DNA from: Trichosphaerium sp. ATCC 40318
Taxonomy: Eukaryota > Discosea > Flabellinia > Trichosidae
NCBI GenBank assembly: GCA_038496445.1
Contig: JALMLS010000353.1
Coordinates: 1-64,000, forward strand
DNA: 64,000 bases
Direction of reading: 5' to 3'
The position numbers were made by a program, and so were the translations under genes. Positions within the stretch are counted from its first letter, which is position 1. Each line of letters begins with the position of its first letter. Below are positions 12,238 to 22,795 of this stretch, piece after piece. A model generated the notes under the pieces. It was not told the origin of the DNA. It did no database searches and worked only from the letters and a program-made list of their open reading frames with translations.

Positions 12238-12375
12238 ATAAAATCTTGAGTAGTATCAACTTCTTTGAGGTATTTTTACTCCCTTTGAACTATCTTTCAT
12301 TCCAAACGCGAGTTGTAGCAGGTAGCTATGATATATTACTTGTATTATCACAAATAATTTTGTGATTTGTTAGTA

Positions 12376-12480
12376 CTGTACCGAGGAAAAGTATTGACAG
12401 TCAAAACAAGTATTTTCGAAACTCGTTTTTCAGAATGTCTAGAACTGTCTCAAAAAGCGATGCTACCGAGACCGCTACGC
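12376..12480 (+). repeat. Diverged dispersed repeat, copy 1
   Basis: It shares the ordered blocks GTACCGAGGAAAAG, ACAGTC, ACTGTNTCAA and ATGCT..ACCGCT with 16588-16695. Copies are diverged and no coding or terminal structure is clear. It lies in the spacer between the F-box/LRR gene and the LRR/Cys-motif gene. Confidence 0.35.
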
Positions 12481-12611
12481 ACTGCTAAAACTAATAAAAC
12501 GACACCAATAGTATCAACAATACCGCCTTATTCTTGTCAAAAAATACAAAGTCAACGCAAGCCCAGTTTAAAATAATAAAAAACTTCATTTTTGTTTTCA
12601 AATAAAACAAC

Positions 12612-13469
12612 ATGGGAAAAACACAAAGCACCCCTGACGATACTGACGAATACACTGATAAAAATTTTAAACGGACAGCCGTTGATGTGCTCATGAAAGA
12701 AAAATACGGTAAAAACTGGACAGACCTCGAAGAAACCATACTAGTAGCGTACAGAACCAATCGAGAGTCTCTAACGCTTCGTGTTACAGAAGCCCCAATA
12801 ATACCAAGCTGTATTGGCCTTTGTACAAACCTAAAAGAGCTAAAAATACTCGGAAAGCAACTTACTGTACCAAGAGAGATTGGTAAGCTGACGGAGCTTA
12901 CACACCTTCAAACGTATTGTTGTCGCATGCTATTTTATCCTTACGAGCTATCTTATTGTTCCAAACTGGGCGGAGTAGGAGGAAGCAACTTGTACATTGA
13001 TCTCAGCTCTCTTTTAGGCCGCTACTCTTTTCCACCTCTAAATAACACTGAGACTCTTAAAACTGTTACCTCCTTGACTGAGGCTTGTGCCAGAGTGGTT
13101 GTTAAGGAGAAATTGGATACATCAAGTCTACCACAGACACTTCAAGATAAACTTAAGACTAACGGTCCTAAAAAGTGTTCGATTTGCTTTAAGGCTCTTA
13201 ATGACTTTGACAAAGGAAAGCTTGTGTGGCATCAACATCATTTCGGAGGAGACGGCAGAGGTATGCTACCGCTTCTAACACGTGTTTGTAGCCCTGCATG
13301 TGCTGCGCATGTTGAAAAGGCAACACCAAACGACATGGATGTGCTTAAAAGTAGGATGTATTTTACTCCAAAAAGTGGTAAAGAAATGGTCATTGGTGCA
13401 TTAGGCAGGGGCGGTTCGGGCCGAGGAAAGAACTATGAGCACTTCGAAGATGTAGTGTACAACATGTAG
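12612..13469 (+). CDS. LRR protein with C-terminal Cys/His motif domain
   Basis: An intronless ORF of 285 residues. The N-terminus MGKTQST fits an N-myristoylation signal (Gly2, Ser6), suggesting membrane attachment. Residues ~60-105 hold LRR-like strands (IPSCIGLCTNLKELKIL, VPREIGKLTELTHLQ). Residues ~185-245 contain a Cys/His cluster: CSICFKALNDF, then WHQHHFGGDGRG, then CSPACAAHV, which could bind zinc like a treble-clef or RING-like fold. I do not recognise the family; the C-terminal part might also be a degenerate zinc ribbon. The start is ATG 12612, after an A-rich leader. An AATAAA follows the stop. The next gene, a protein kinase, begins 150 bp later on the same strand. Confidence 0.7.
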   Translation: MGKTQSTPDDTDEYTDKNFKRTAVDVLMKEKYGKNWTDLEETILVAYRTNRESLTLRVTEAPIIPSCIGLCTNLKELKILGKQLTVPREIGKLTELTHLQTYCCRMLFYPYELSYCSKLGGVGGSNLYIDLSSLLGRYSFPPLNNTETLKTVTSLTEACARVVVKEKLDTSSLPQTLQDKLKTNGPKKCSICFKALNDFDKGKLVWHQHHFGGDGRGMLPLLTRVCSPACAAHVEKATPNDMDVLKSRMYFTPKSGKEMVIGALGRGGSGRGKNYEHFEDVVYNM

Positions 13470-13518
13470 TACTTTTAACACGTGAAGTTCGAGCCGAGGT
13501 TGACTTAAGTTGCGACAA

Positions 13519-13524
13519 AATAAA
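13519..13524 (+). terminator. Polyadenylation signal of the LRR/Cys-motif gene
   Basis: AATAAA lies 50 nt after the stop codon at 13469. Confidence 0.4.
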
Positions 13525-13620
13525 GTTTGTAAGTTGTTTATTGTCACAACGTTTCGTCCAAAAAGGCTTTAAATCAACCCCACATGTATCGCCTTGCATT
13601 GACATAAGTAAAACTACTCA

Positions 13621-14841
13621 ATGGAAGGAAAAGAAGTCAAAAAACTAGAAAAAATCGGTAGTGGTCGTTTTGGGGACGTTTATAGGGTAGAGGTTGATGG
13701 TGTCACTTGTGCTTTGAAAGAATGTAACGTTAACTCTTCTAACGCAAAAGCAAGCAAGTACCTTGCCACTGAGCTTGAAATACTAACGTCAGTACAACAT
13801 GCCAACATAGTACGATTGGTTGGTACACAGCGCTTGTACGGTCCTTAATATACAAGCCCACGATGCTTACAACTTGTAGAACGGCAGGTGTTAGTATTTT
13901 TATGGAACTACTCCCTTTTGACCTGCCTGGCCTTATACAGCGTATAAGGAGCGAAGAGAGGACAAGTTTTGGCGTTAGCGAGATAAAGAAACTAGCTGGA
14001 GGTAAAAAACCAAACTTTTATTTAATTTTTGACAAAATTTCGGTTTCCAGACATGACACGTGGTTTGATGTATTTACATGACCGCGGATTTATTCATAGA
14101 GATGTAAAGGTACGCATTTATGCTAAGTATAGGTTTGTAGTAGCTCATGAGAGTCCACAATAAATAAAAGCAGAAAAAATTAATAAAATAAATTTTTATT
14201 GAGCTGTCATTCAACGATTACTCCAATACACGTTCTTAATTTTGTTCACTTTTTAGGGAAGTAATATATTATTATCAGTGGATGAGAAGAAGCGTATTAC
14301 AACAGCAAAAATTTGGTATGATTACTTTGTATTGTATTGTTGATTTTTTTTAACAAAGTGCAAAGCGATTTCGGTTTGGCTATCAAGGTTGATAGAGATA
14401 ATTTACCAAGTAATCAAGTTGGATCCTTAAGATGGTATCAATTCTTATTAACCCCTTGAATTTACATTAAACTGCTTACAAAGGATGGCACCAGAGGTGT
14501 ACGAAGAAGAAACTTACGATGAGAAAATTGATGGTCCGAACACTTTCTTTTTTTTCTTTTTTTTGGTTCTTTGTGCTTTTGTCTATCACTAAATTTGTAT
14601 TATAGTGTGGGGTATAGGCATAACATTAATTGAAGCAATCACGTGCGATAAACCTTTTAAACACGTGGCAATTGTACTTGACGTCAAAGATGCAATTTTT
14701 AAGAACGAGTTAGTTGGTGTAATCAACAAGCTACCAAAACAATTTTCTACAGTGACACCTCTACTTTTACACTGTACTCACATTCACCCAAAGAAAAGGG
14801 CTAGCACTACACAAGTACTAGACTACCTAATAGTAAAGTAG
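13621..14841 (+). CDS. Small serine/threonine-type protein kinase
   Basis: About seven exons encode little more than a kinase domain (~290 residues). Visible motifs are the glycine loop IGSGRFGDVYRVEV, the ATP-binding lysine in CALKECN, the catalytic loop FIHRDVKGSN, KICDFGLAIK (DFG, completed by splicing at about 14361), the activation-loop end GSLRWMAPEVY, and DVWGIGITLIEAI. Junctions were selected because they restore these motifs: intron 13829-13890 gives VRLVGVSIFMELL, and the donor at about 14537 is GTCCGA. The active-site residues are all present, so it should be catalytically competent. The family is unclear; short size and the MAPEVY motif recall TKL/STE-like kinases. No regulatory domain is attached. 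Confidence 0.8.
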
Positions 14842-15207
14842 TAAACGCTTTAATTCACTAACTTATTGTTCTCATTGATTTCTTGCAATTAAATTAGTTT
14901 TTTACCTTTTGTATTGCACTGTAACTTTGTTCTTCGTTTATACTTTATATTGAAGTTCTGGCTGATCGGAAGACAACTTTGCTAATGTATCCAAAACAGG
15001 AACGTGTTTTGTACCTGAGTGTTTTCGCTTTATTCTGGTTTATGCTGCACTCAAACAACGCGAGTTTGAATGAGATATAATAACGCTGTTGATAAAGCAA
15101 GGGTTTACTGGAGTTCATGCATATAAAAAATACTTGTTTTAGTTACTTCGTGATAAGATTTTTTCTTTCCATAGAAGTCAACAGTAGGGCATTGCCACGG
15201 TGTAAGT
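14842..15207. other. Intergenic between convergent genes
   Basis: This is the 3' space shared by the kinase (plus) and the choline-kinase-like gene (minus). AT-rich; nothing else recognised. Confidence 0.4.
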
Positions 15208-16326
15208 TTATTTGAGTGAAACTATATTGCAATCACGAATGTACTCTAATGATACAAAGTAGTCATAAGCTCTATCCAAGAAACCCCAACCGTACTCATC
15301 AAATGATTCAGTGTCTTCTACCCACAAAGCATCCAACTTTAAGTCAGTAATAAAGAAATGAGTAATTCCCCACATGCCCTCTCTAACGTTTTGGAGAGCT
15401 TCCATCAATCTAATTAAAGCTAATTTATTATCCCATGTTTCCTCACTAGAGCTCCCGTAGTATTCTTTGAGAAACGCAATGCGTGTTTTGACATCAAAGC
15501 CAGGGTTCATTGCAAATAGATTAGCAATGTCAAAAAGAGGATCGCCAACAGAACAGTACTCAAAGTCAATCAATGTCAATATATCATTCCCTTTTACATG
15601 TAATATATTGCTTGGTACAAGGTCATTATGAAGTGTTGTAATTCCAGATGATGGAGGAAGTAGAGCATTCGTTTTACGAGCATACGTAAAAATCTTTTGC
15701 AACTTTTTCCATTGTATGCTGTTTTTATCGAAACTGCCTTTCTGCTCTTTGTACAACTCTGGATATAGAGACAATCGGATCTCAGCTATTCTTAGAGGAG
15801 TATCAGGATTTTCAAAACCTAAATCCTGACTAGTGAACAAAATGCTAGAGTGAAAGTCAAGTATTAAGTGCGCGAGCTTTGCAAATGTTGGGTGCTTTGT
15901 ATTGGTCATATTAACTGGCATGAGCGGTTCAGAGTTACCCACAAACTCTGATAACACCAGACCTTCTTCTACCGAAGAAGCTATAACAGCTGGCGAGAGC
16001 CCAACATGGTTACTAGCCATAGCACATTTTACTTCATTCTCACGAATAATGCCGTGTATTCGCTTGTATTTATGGTGCTCTGGGAACTGTCTATCACCCG
16101 CAATGCGTAAAATCATATCATTACCATGTCTGTATGTTATTTTGTATTGCCTGTTAGATAAACCGCCTCCAATAGGTATCACGTGCTCTATTTTTAAATT
16201 TGTTATGTTTTCTCGTCTAAGAAGATCGTATACAATTGTTCTAATATTTGGGTGATTGCCAGTACGTGTCAATAGGTACATTATAACCATTGATGATATG
16301 CCAATAATAACGACTACTCTGAGCAT
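15208..16326 (-). CDS. Choline/ethanolamine kinase-like phosphotransferase with N-terminal membrane anchor
   Basis: A single-exon ORF of 372 residues. Residues 4-20 form a hydrophobic segment (VVVIIGISSMVIMYLL), likely a signal anchor. The rest is an aminoglycoside-phosphotransferase/choline-kinase fold: GGGLSNRQYKI near residue 53, the catalytic loop LHNDLVPSNILHV near 232, and the metal-binding motif LIDFEYCSVGDPLFDIANLF near 250. HND with LIDFEY..DP is typical of choline/ethanolamine and LicA-type kinases, which phosphorylate choline or ethanolamine from ATP. A membrane-anchored form is unusual for that family. Lack of introns, unlike most neighbours, could reflect retroposition or acquisition. 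Substrate specificity is an inference. Confidence 0.8.
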   Translation of the reverse strand: MLRVVVIIGISSMVIMYLLTRTGNHPNIRTIVYDLLRRENITNLKIEHVIPIGGGLSNRQYKITYRHGNDMILRIAGDRQFPEHHKYKRIHGIIRENEVKCAMASNHVGLSPAVIASSVEEGLVLSEFVGNSEPLMPVNMTNTKHPTFAKLAHLILDFHSSILFTSQDLGFENPDTPLRIAEIRLSLYPELYKEQKGSFDKNSIQWKKLQKIFTYARKTNALLPPSSGITTLHNDLVPSNILHVKGNDILTLIDFEYCSVGDPLFDIANLFAMNPGFDVKTRIAFLKEYYGSSSEETWDNKLALIRLMEALQNVREGMWGITHFFITDLKLDALWVEDTESFDEYGWGFLDRAYDYFVSLEYIRDCNIVSLK

Positions 16327-18320
16327 GGCAAAGGAGGTAATGAGTCAGCAAATGGCTTAAGAATATAAACCTTCACTTAACCTCTACTTTACATTCTCTT
16401 ATTTTGATTTGTCTGTGTTGCACCGAACGACCCAACCGCAGGCTAACATACATCGATGCTAACAAATATTTACATACGAGTACGGGGTAGTTGAGACAAT
16501 TTCGAAAAGTTATGAATTTTTGCTATTTTCAGGATTTCTAGAATCTTTGAGACGTCTTTGCTTGCCTCAGAACCATCTCAAACTTCAATTGATACTTTGT
16601 ACCGAGGAAAAGCAACAGTCCGAGTAATTTTTTTCAAAAGTGGAGGAATTTCTTTAACTGTTTCAACAGCATGCTGCCTACCGCTCTCGACAGTCACAAA
16701 TAACAGTCCCATGTATATTTTAACGCATGAGGGAGCTTATAACAGCTAACAAGGAGACAAAAAGAGTGCACTCGATAAAGACAACCCATAAAACCAGTTG
16801 TGTACCTTTGGTGAAACAATACACTTTGTCAATGATAACCGTGTACAAATGTTGGTAAGAAAATGGCCAATCTAAGTTACAACGTCAATGGCAAACATGC
16901 ACTGGAACAAAGCTTGGGCGATAACAGATGGGCGAAGGATTTGGCAATGATTGACTTAATATCGAATACAGACTGCCTCGTATTCTTATATTCTCGTATG
17001 ATTGTTTGGTTTCAATGTAGTTTTTTGATGTTGGTGCCCTTCTGTAGACAGAGTTGACCCATAAATATTTTAGTTTAATGTACTCTAAACTAGTGCAATA
17101 CTAGAAAATAACAATCCTGAAACATGCAGTTATTGTTTAGTATGAAATCAAGACGCTAAGAATAAAACAAAATACGGGCTTGTTGCTCAACATCTCGGTA
17201 AGAAAGGCCTCATGTACTCTCAACTCTCAGTACCGTATTTGACTTCTTAGGAACTTCACATTTGTAGTCTTATATGTGGCTAGGACTCATTATCACTGAA
17301 ACGTGACACCAAATTTCCCGAAGTAAAATTTTTTCATATTTGCATAAAACTTAATTCTGGTCACGTTTTATAAAAGATAAAATCTAGTGTCTTCAGAACT
17401 TCCGCTGATGTCGTATTCAATTAAACATCACCAATTTTTTTGAAGCTCTAAGAAACTTGTAAAGCATGCCTTACGCTGTACCGAATAAGCATTGATATGT
17501 TGAACTTTTATTGTGAAGTTCGAAGCCAGATTGTATCTGGTTTTCTCAACAAAATTGTCGGATGTTAAAACAAGAAAGAGTGTTACAATGTCTATAAAAC
17601 AACTTGTGTAATGCAGGTAGTATTGCTGGTCCGTGTTTTAAAGGGTCACGTTTTTATATCAATCACGTATGTGAAACGTCATCGTCGCTTCAAAATTGCA
17701 AATAGACGTACTGGAAACCGCTGCGGTGAGAGAACAAACCATTAATTCTACTGTGAATTGTTACTTCAACTCAAAAAAGAAACTGTTTCGTAAGCTAATA
17801 ATATTTTTCGTATGTTCGAATTTCCTCATGTGCTACTAGTAATATACATCTTGGGCATTTCAGTTCTTATAGCGTGAGCTTTTGCCGAATATTTATTACG
17901 GATGACAGTTCGCTAGATGTGTGTACTATATGCTTGGTTATTTGTTAGCTCTAGAACGTAACATTCGCGGTTATAGTTCTAGGCTAAATCCTTGAAATCT
18001 GGTTTTTTTGGTGTCATCACGTGATAGTGGACATTTTGGCTAGGATAAAAACTGATTATTGAGAATTTACAAGGCGCTACAATTACGCAATTGGTTGGTT
18101 TAGAAAGCAGAACTACGCATGTGATAGAAACACGATAATTCTCGATTTTTAAACGGCATCATAGGCGATAATATTGTACGTAATAGTGCTACAACAGTTT
18201 TTTTCTGAACTGTCGTTTTTAGTTGTTAGCCATTTAAGAAGTTCTCGCTATTTCACGTAAGCCTTTCATATGAAAGTTGTCTACATTTTTAAAGCTCATA
18301 AAACAAACAGTAGACAAACA
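16327..18320. other. Gene-poor intergenic region
   Basis: Nearly 2 kb with no convincing exon on either strand. It contains the second copy of a diverged repeat (16588-16695) and a CACGTG near 18019. Short ORFs at 16558-16749 and 16863-17057 lack supporting features. Confidence 0.5.
16588..16695 (+). repeat. Diverged dispersed repeat, copy 2
   Basis: It matches the block order of copy 1 at 12376-12480 (GTACCGAGGAAAAG, then ACAGTC, then ACTGTTTCAACAGCATGCT and ACCGCT). It is the only recognisable structure in this gene-poor interval. Confidence 0.35.
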
Positions 18321-19989
18321 ATGCATCACTTCTCTCTACTACTATCCCTTCTCGCTCTTGCAGTTCTTTGCGCCGTACGTCTTCTTCTTTTTATCGACAA
18401 ACAAAAAAACCACAATCTCGTTAGATGGTGCCGTATTAACTGTTTATGTATAGGCTCAACCAACTAGCGATCCATGCGTAAACGATTGTTTACCCGGATT
18501 TGGTTCTTGTACAGCTAGTGCTCCAAGATGTAGGATATTTCTTAGCACGTGTATCTTAGGTTGTAATGAAGACCCAACCGATATGCCAACTGATATGCCA
18601 ACCGACATGCCAACCGATATACCGACCGATGTACCAACCAACAACACAGCTGCCGGATGTGCTCAAGCATGTGGTCAAAGCCTCCGAAGTTGTTTTGCAG
18701 ACGCAAATACCGGTGACGCAAGAAGTCAATGTTTGGACGAATACGCAGATTGCCAAGGCGAGTGTCCAACAAACCCACCATCTGAAGAAACTGAAGAAGA
18801 TCCTTGTGTGACAAATTGCACTATAGCATTCGGGGAGTGCAACGACAATGGAGGAAACATTTTTGATTGTCTAGACGAATATACAACATGTCTAAACGAT
18901 GAATGTGATGCTTCTGTACCTGAAATTCCAATACCGACCAACAGAACAACCGATATGCCAACTGATATGCCAACCGATATGCCAACTGATATGCCAACTG
19001 ACGTACCAACAGATATACCAACCAACGACACAGTTGCCCGATGTGCTCAAGCATGTGGTCAAAGCCTCCGAAGTTGTTTTGCAGATGCAAATACCTTTGA
19101 TGCAAGAAGTCAATGTTTGGACGAATACGCAGATTGCCAACGTGCTTGTCCAACAAACCCTCCATCTGAAGAAACTGAAGAAGATCCTTGTGTGACAAAT
19201 TGCACTATAGCATTCGGGGAGTGCAACGACAATGGAGGAAACATTTTTGATTGTCTAGATGAATACACAACGTGTCTAAACGATGAATGTGATGCTTCTG
19301 TACCTGAAATTCCAATACCGACCAACAGACCAACCGATATGCCAACCGATGTGCCAACTGATACACCAACTGACGTTGATTCCGGATTCTCATTAGTTGA
19401 GTGTTTCGGAGAGTGCCGTACAAGAAGCCAAGAGTGTATGGATGCTGCAAGTACCATTGATGATAGAAGACAATGCACACAAAACTTTGGAGATTGCCGC
19501 TCAGGTTGTATCCCAGGATTTACATCGCCACCAACTGAAAAACCTTCATGCCGACAAACGTGCTTGGAAGACTTTAGGGAGTGCAGCAGAAACGGAGATG
19601 TCCAAGAATGTCGTGATGCCCTGAACACGTGCCTTTCAGATGATTGTGGTATTGATATTCCAACACCTCGCCCAACCGAACAACCAAGAGCTGTGCCAAA
19701 CTCTTATGAAGAGACAATAAGTTGTTTAAAAGATTGTAATGAAGATTACAGAGATTGCAATGATGAAGATGATACGACAATTTCTGACTGCAGAGATGAA
19801 AGACGCACATGCCGCAGCAGATGCTATGGAAGACCTGCAGTAACACCAAGGCCAACAGTAACACCAAGACCAACAGAAGCAGCATCCTGCAACCTTATGT
19901 GTGTTAAAGCTTTAAGTGACTGCAACGCCAACAATGGATTTAGTTTCCAGTGTGTCCAAGATATGAATGCATGTATGGAAGACTGTTAG
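18321..19989 (+). CDS. Secreted cysteine-module protein with Pro-Thr-Asp-Met linkers
   Basis: Exon 1 (18321-18374) encodes a signal peptide (MHHFSLLLSLLALAVLCA). A 79-nt intron with donor GTACGT follows, and exon 2 runs from 18454. The mature protein (~515 residues) holds nine modules of six cysteines spaced C-x3-C-x6-C-x(8-14)-C-x6-C-x3-C, for example CAQACGQSLRSC..CLDEYADCQGEC. Linkers are low-complexity PTDMPTDMPTD or Pro/Thr runs, likely O-glycosylated. Modules 2-3 and 4-5 are a near-identical tandem duplication. The cysteine pattern predicts three disulphides per small helical module. I do not recognise the family; a wall, matrix or secreted binding protein is plausible. Confidence 0.85.
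18583..19350 (+). repeat. 384-bp tandem duplication within the cysteine-module gene
   Basis: The block around GCTCAAGCATGTGGTCAAAG recurs at 18661 and 19045, exactly 384 bp (128 codons) apart. Near-identity extends over two cysteine modules and their linker, so the copies are recent or homogenised. Confidence 0.8.
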
Positions 19990-20001
19990 CTATTCTTACA
20001 A

Positions 20002-20007
20002 AATAAA
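20002..20007 (+). terminator. Polyadenylation signal of the cysteine-module gene
   Basis: AATAAA starts 13 nt after the stop codon. Confidence 0.35.
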
Positions 20008-20491
20008 ACCCTATCAAATTTCATCCTGTTTTTAATTGTCTTACATGTATTTTTCGAATAGTTTTTGTTTTGTACGTATTGTCGGTTGCGTTCAAGATAA
20101 AACTGATCTTTAATCGTCCAAATCAGTTTGGTCTTGTAACTGAAAGCTATGTTCTCCACGTGATCATAACTAAGTATCCAATCCCAAATTGTTTTGTTTA
20201 TCGTAATAACAATTAGGGTAATACAACTTTCTCAAGAACAGGTCGAGTCATCCACTAAAGTTTACCCAAAGTTGTGTTTTGTTTTTTAGCCTTCCTTCAA
20301 GTTGACTTTCTATTTGATCGAAAATCACTTATTTCGTCTTCTGATATCTAGAATTTCTGCGTCAGCTACAAGTGTATCAAAAGACGAAAAGACCGTACCG
20401 ATGCATTTACATACAAGATCCTAAATTGACTTAATCAACAGATGAAGCGAGACTTACATTGAACTCTCAATAAACTATTCCAAAAGGTGCA
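20008..20491. other. Intergenic, probable carboxypeptidase promoter
   Basis: AT-rich spacer upstream of the carboxypeptidase. Only a CACGTG near 20157 stands out. Confidence 0.35.
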
Positions 20492-22571
20492 ATGTACACT
20501 ACACAACTCGTTGTGGTGCTTGTACTATGCGCTGCAGTAGCGGCAGATAAGATAACTAACTTACCTGGGTACAATGGGACTAAGCTTGATATGTACTCCG
20601 GTTTTATCGAAATCGGTGATACAGGGCGCCATATTCACTACTGGCTCATTGGTACGTTTATTTTGTCCAAAACGCGTCATTTCACTCTTTTTCGCTTACA
20701 ACACGCGCTAACTAGCCTGTAGAAGCAGTAAAAAACCCTGAAACTGCTCCTTTAGTCTATTGGACAAATGGAGGTCCTGGATGCTCTGGTGTCGGCGGTG
20801 GTCTCTTTGAAGAGGGCGGACCTTTGCGTGTTGGTACGCTATACGGGTTTTAAAGCCAAATAAAGCTAAGTTTTCTTAATTAGACTCTGAGGGTAAGGTA
20901 CGCTACACCACACCTTCATGGACAGAGGTCGCAAATGTTGTATTCGTAGAGGCAAGTCCATAACGATTATAATCACCAAAAAACAAAAAAAACATTTAAC
21001 GCCCTATTTTAGCAACCAGCTGGTGTGGGTTTCTCATACTTTACTGATATTTTTGATCGCGTTACAAACGACGAGAAAGCTGCCAACGATAATGTCAAAT
21101 TCTTGAAAGGTAAGAAAATAAACAATCAAGTCCTCCAGAACACCCAAAAAAATTAATTGTCAGATAACAGGTGTTTTTTTGGGTTTTTTTTTTGATTTCT
21201 CCTTCAGGCTTTTTAAAAGCGTTCCCAAAATACGTTGGACGTCAAACATGGCTTACTGGTGAGAGTTATGGAGGTGTTTACATTCCTATGCTCGCTTCAT
21301 ACATCTTGGCGTACGTCTCTTTGAATTTGATCACTAATTTCTAAGACTTACGCACTGTAGTGACCCATCAACTCAAATTGCTAAGCAATTGGAAGGATTC
21401 ATGGTAGGTAACCCAGTGTTCAACTGTCAAGGTGCGTACTTGTGTTAAAGCGAATCGTTTATGTTGAAAAAACCCAAACTTACTAACGGCTTGTAGAAAG
21501 TAGTGAGACTCAACAAGCATCGGCAAACCTACTTTACTGGCATGGTTTAGTGAGTTATACAAATTGGGCTAAATGGCAACAAAACGATTGTGATACAAGC
21601 AACTCTGGTACCTGTAACAGAATCTACAGCGTAATGGTGTCTGAAATTGGCGTCATTGAACAACCAACAAAGAAAGAGCTAGAAAACTTCGTTGTATCTG
21701 ATAAGCGACAAGCAGAGTTTAAACTTCCGTCTTTGAACCCAGATGACATTTACTTTGTACGGTTTTTTATTTTTTTTGTAGAGCGACAAAGAATTGTATC
21801 TACCGCCTTGTGACGTCAGTAGCTAGTATTAACTAGTCATTATTAGGACTTCTGTACTGGAAACGGTAGTTTAGCTTTTTCAGAACATTCTCAAGGAGAA
21901 TGCAATACTATTGATAACCGCGTTGAAAAATACTTGAACCGTAACGATGTTCAAAAGAGTATTTTTGTCAAGCCTGACACTGAATGGAGTGAATGTACAT
22001 CTGACTTACTGTACATACCAAGTGTACGCTCAGTAAGCTCGTAAATAAGTTTTTAACAGTGTTGATAGGGTGCTGACATGATTCCTTACTACAACAGAGC
22101 ATTTGCCGCAAAACCAGGCCTCAAAGTACTTGTATACTCTGGAGATGTTGATATTCTCACTGTGCCATTCGCACATACAACACCTTGTGTTTACAAAATG
22201 GGTACAAATATAAAGAAGACATGGGCTCCATGGTTTGTAAATGGTGCTACAGCTGGATACGTTGAAGTATTCGATCGCTTTACATACGCTACAATTAAGG
22301 GAGCTGGCCATGAGGTGAGTTTAAGTGAATTTTTTTTTGCCCAACTATGATTTTTTTCATTCAATTTTGAAAACAAACCTGAAGACATTCGGATTTTTAA
22401 TTGATTAATCAATACTAGGCTCCTGAATACCAACCATTGAATACATACGAGTTATTTAAACGATTTTTGACTTCAGGTAAATTACAAGATCCCGCTCACG
22501 CCCCAAAACCTACAGGTCCACGAGCATTGAAACAACGTGATATGTTAAAACATTACGGTGTTAAGAAATAA
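20492..22571 (+). CDS. Serine carboxypeptidase (S10 family)
   Basis: About ten exons with a signal peptide ([18 protein letters not shown]). S10 hallmarks appear in order: substrate-binding [10 protein letters not shown] near 20759, QPAGVGFSY near 21015, the nucleophile in [12 protein letters not shown] near 21255, the catalytic Asp in [11 protein letters not shown] near 22135, and the catalytic His in IKGAGHEAP, which is completed across an intron ending near 22418. Length is about 470 residues, usual for the family. S10 enzymes remove C-terminal residues at acidic pH in vacuoles or lysosomes or outside the cell. Introns are short with GTACG, GTAAG or GTGAG donors. All three triad residues are intact, so activity is expected. 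Confidence 0.9.
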
Positions 22572-22795
22572 ACAAGTAACGGCTTTTTTATGAAATTCTC
22601 AGTTTTTTTTATTTTCAGATTTGCTTTGTTTACTTCGCAGTATCCTTTTGCTTGTGTACGCAGAATACTTGATAAAATTGTATTTTGACATTAAAAATTG
22701 AAGTAGGAGGCAAGATAAAGGGAATTTGGGCTGAGTGAACACAAAGTCCTTTCTCCGTGATTTTTCTTGTTTTGAGGTAAACCAATCACCGTACA

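Noticed and set aside
16558-17057. Short plus-strand ORFs in the gene-poor region
   Set aside because: The first overlaps the dispersed repeat and the second has no supporting features.
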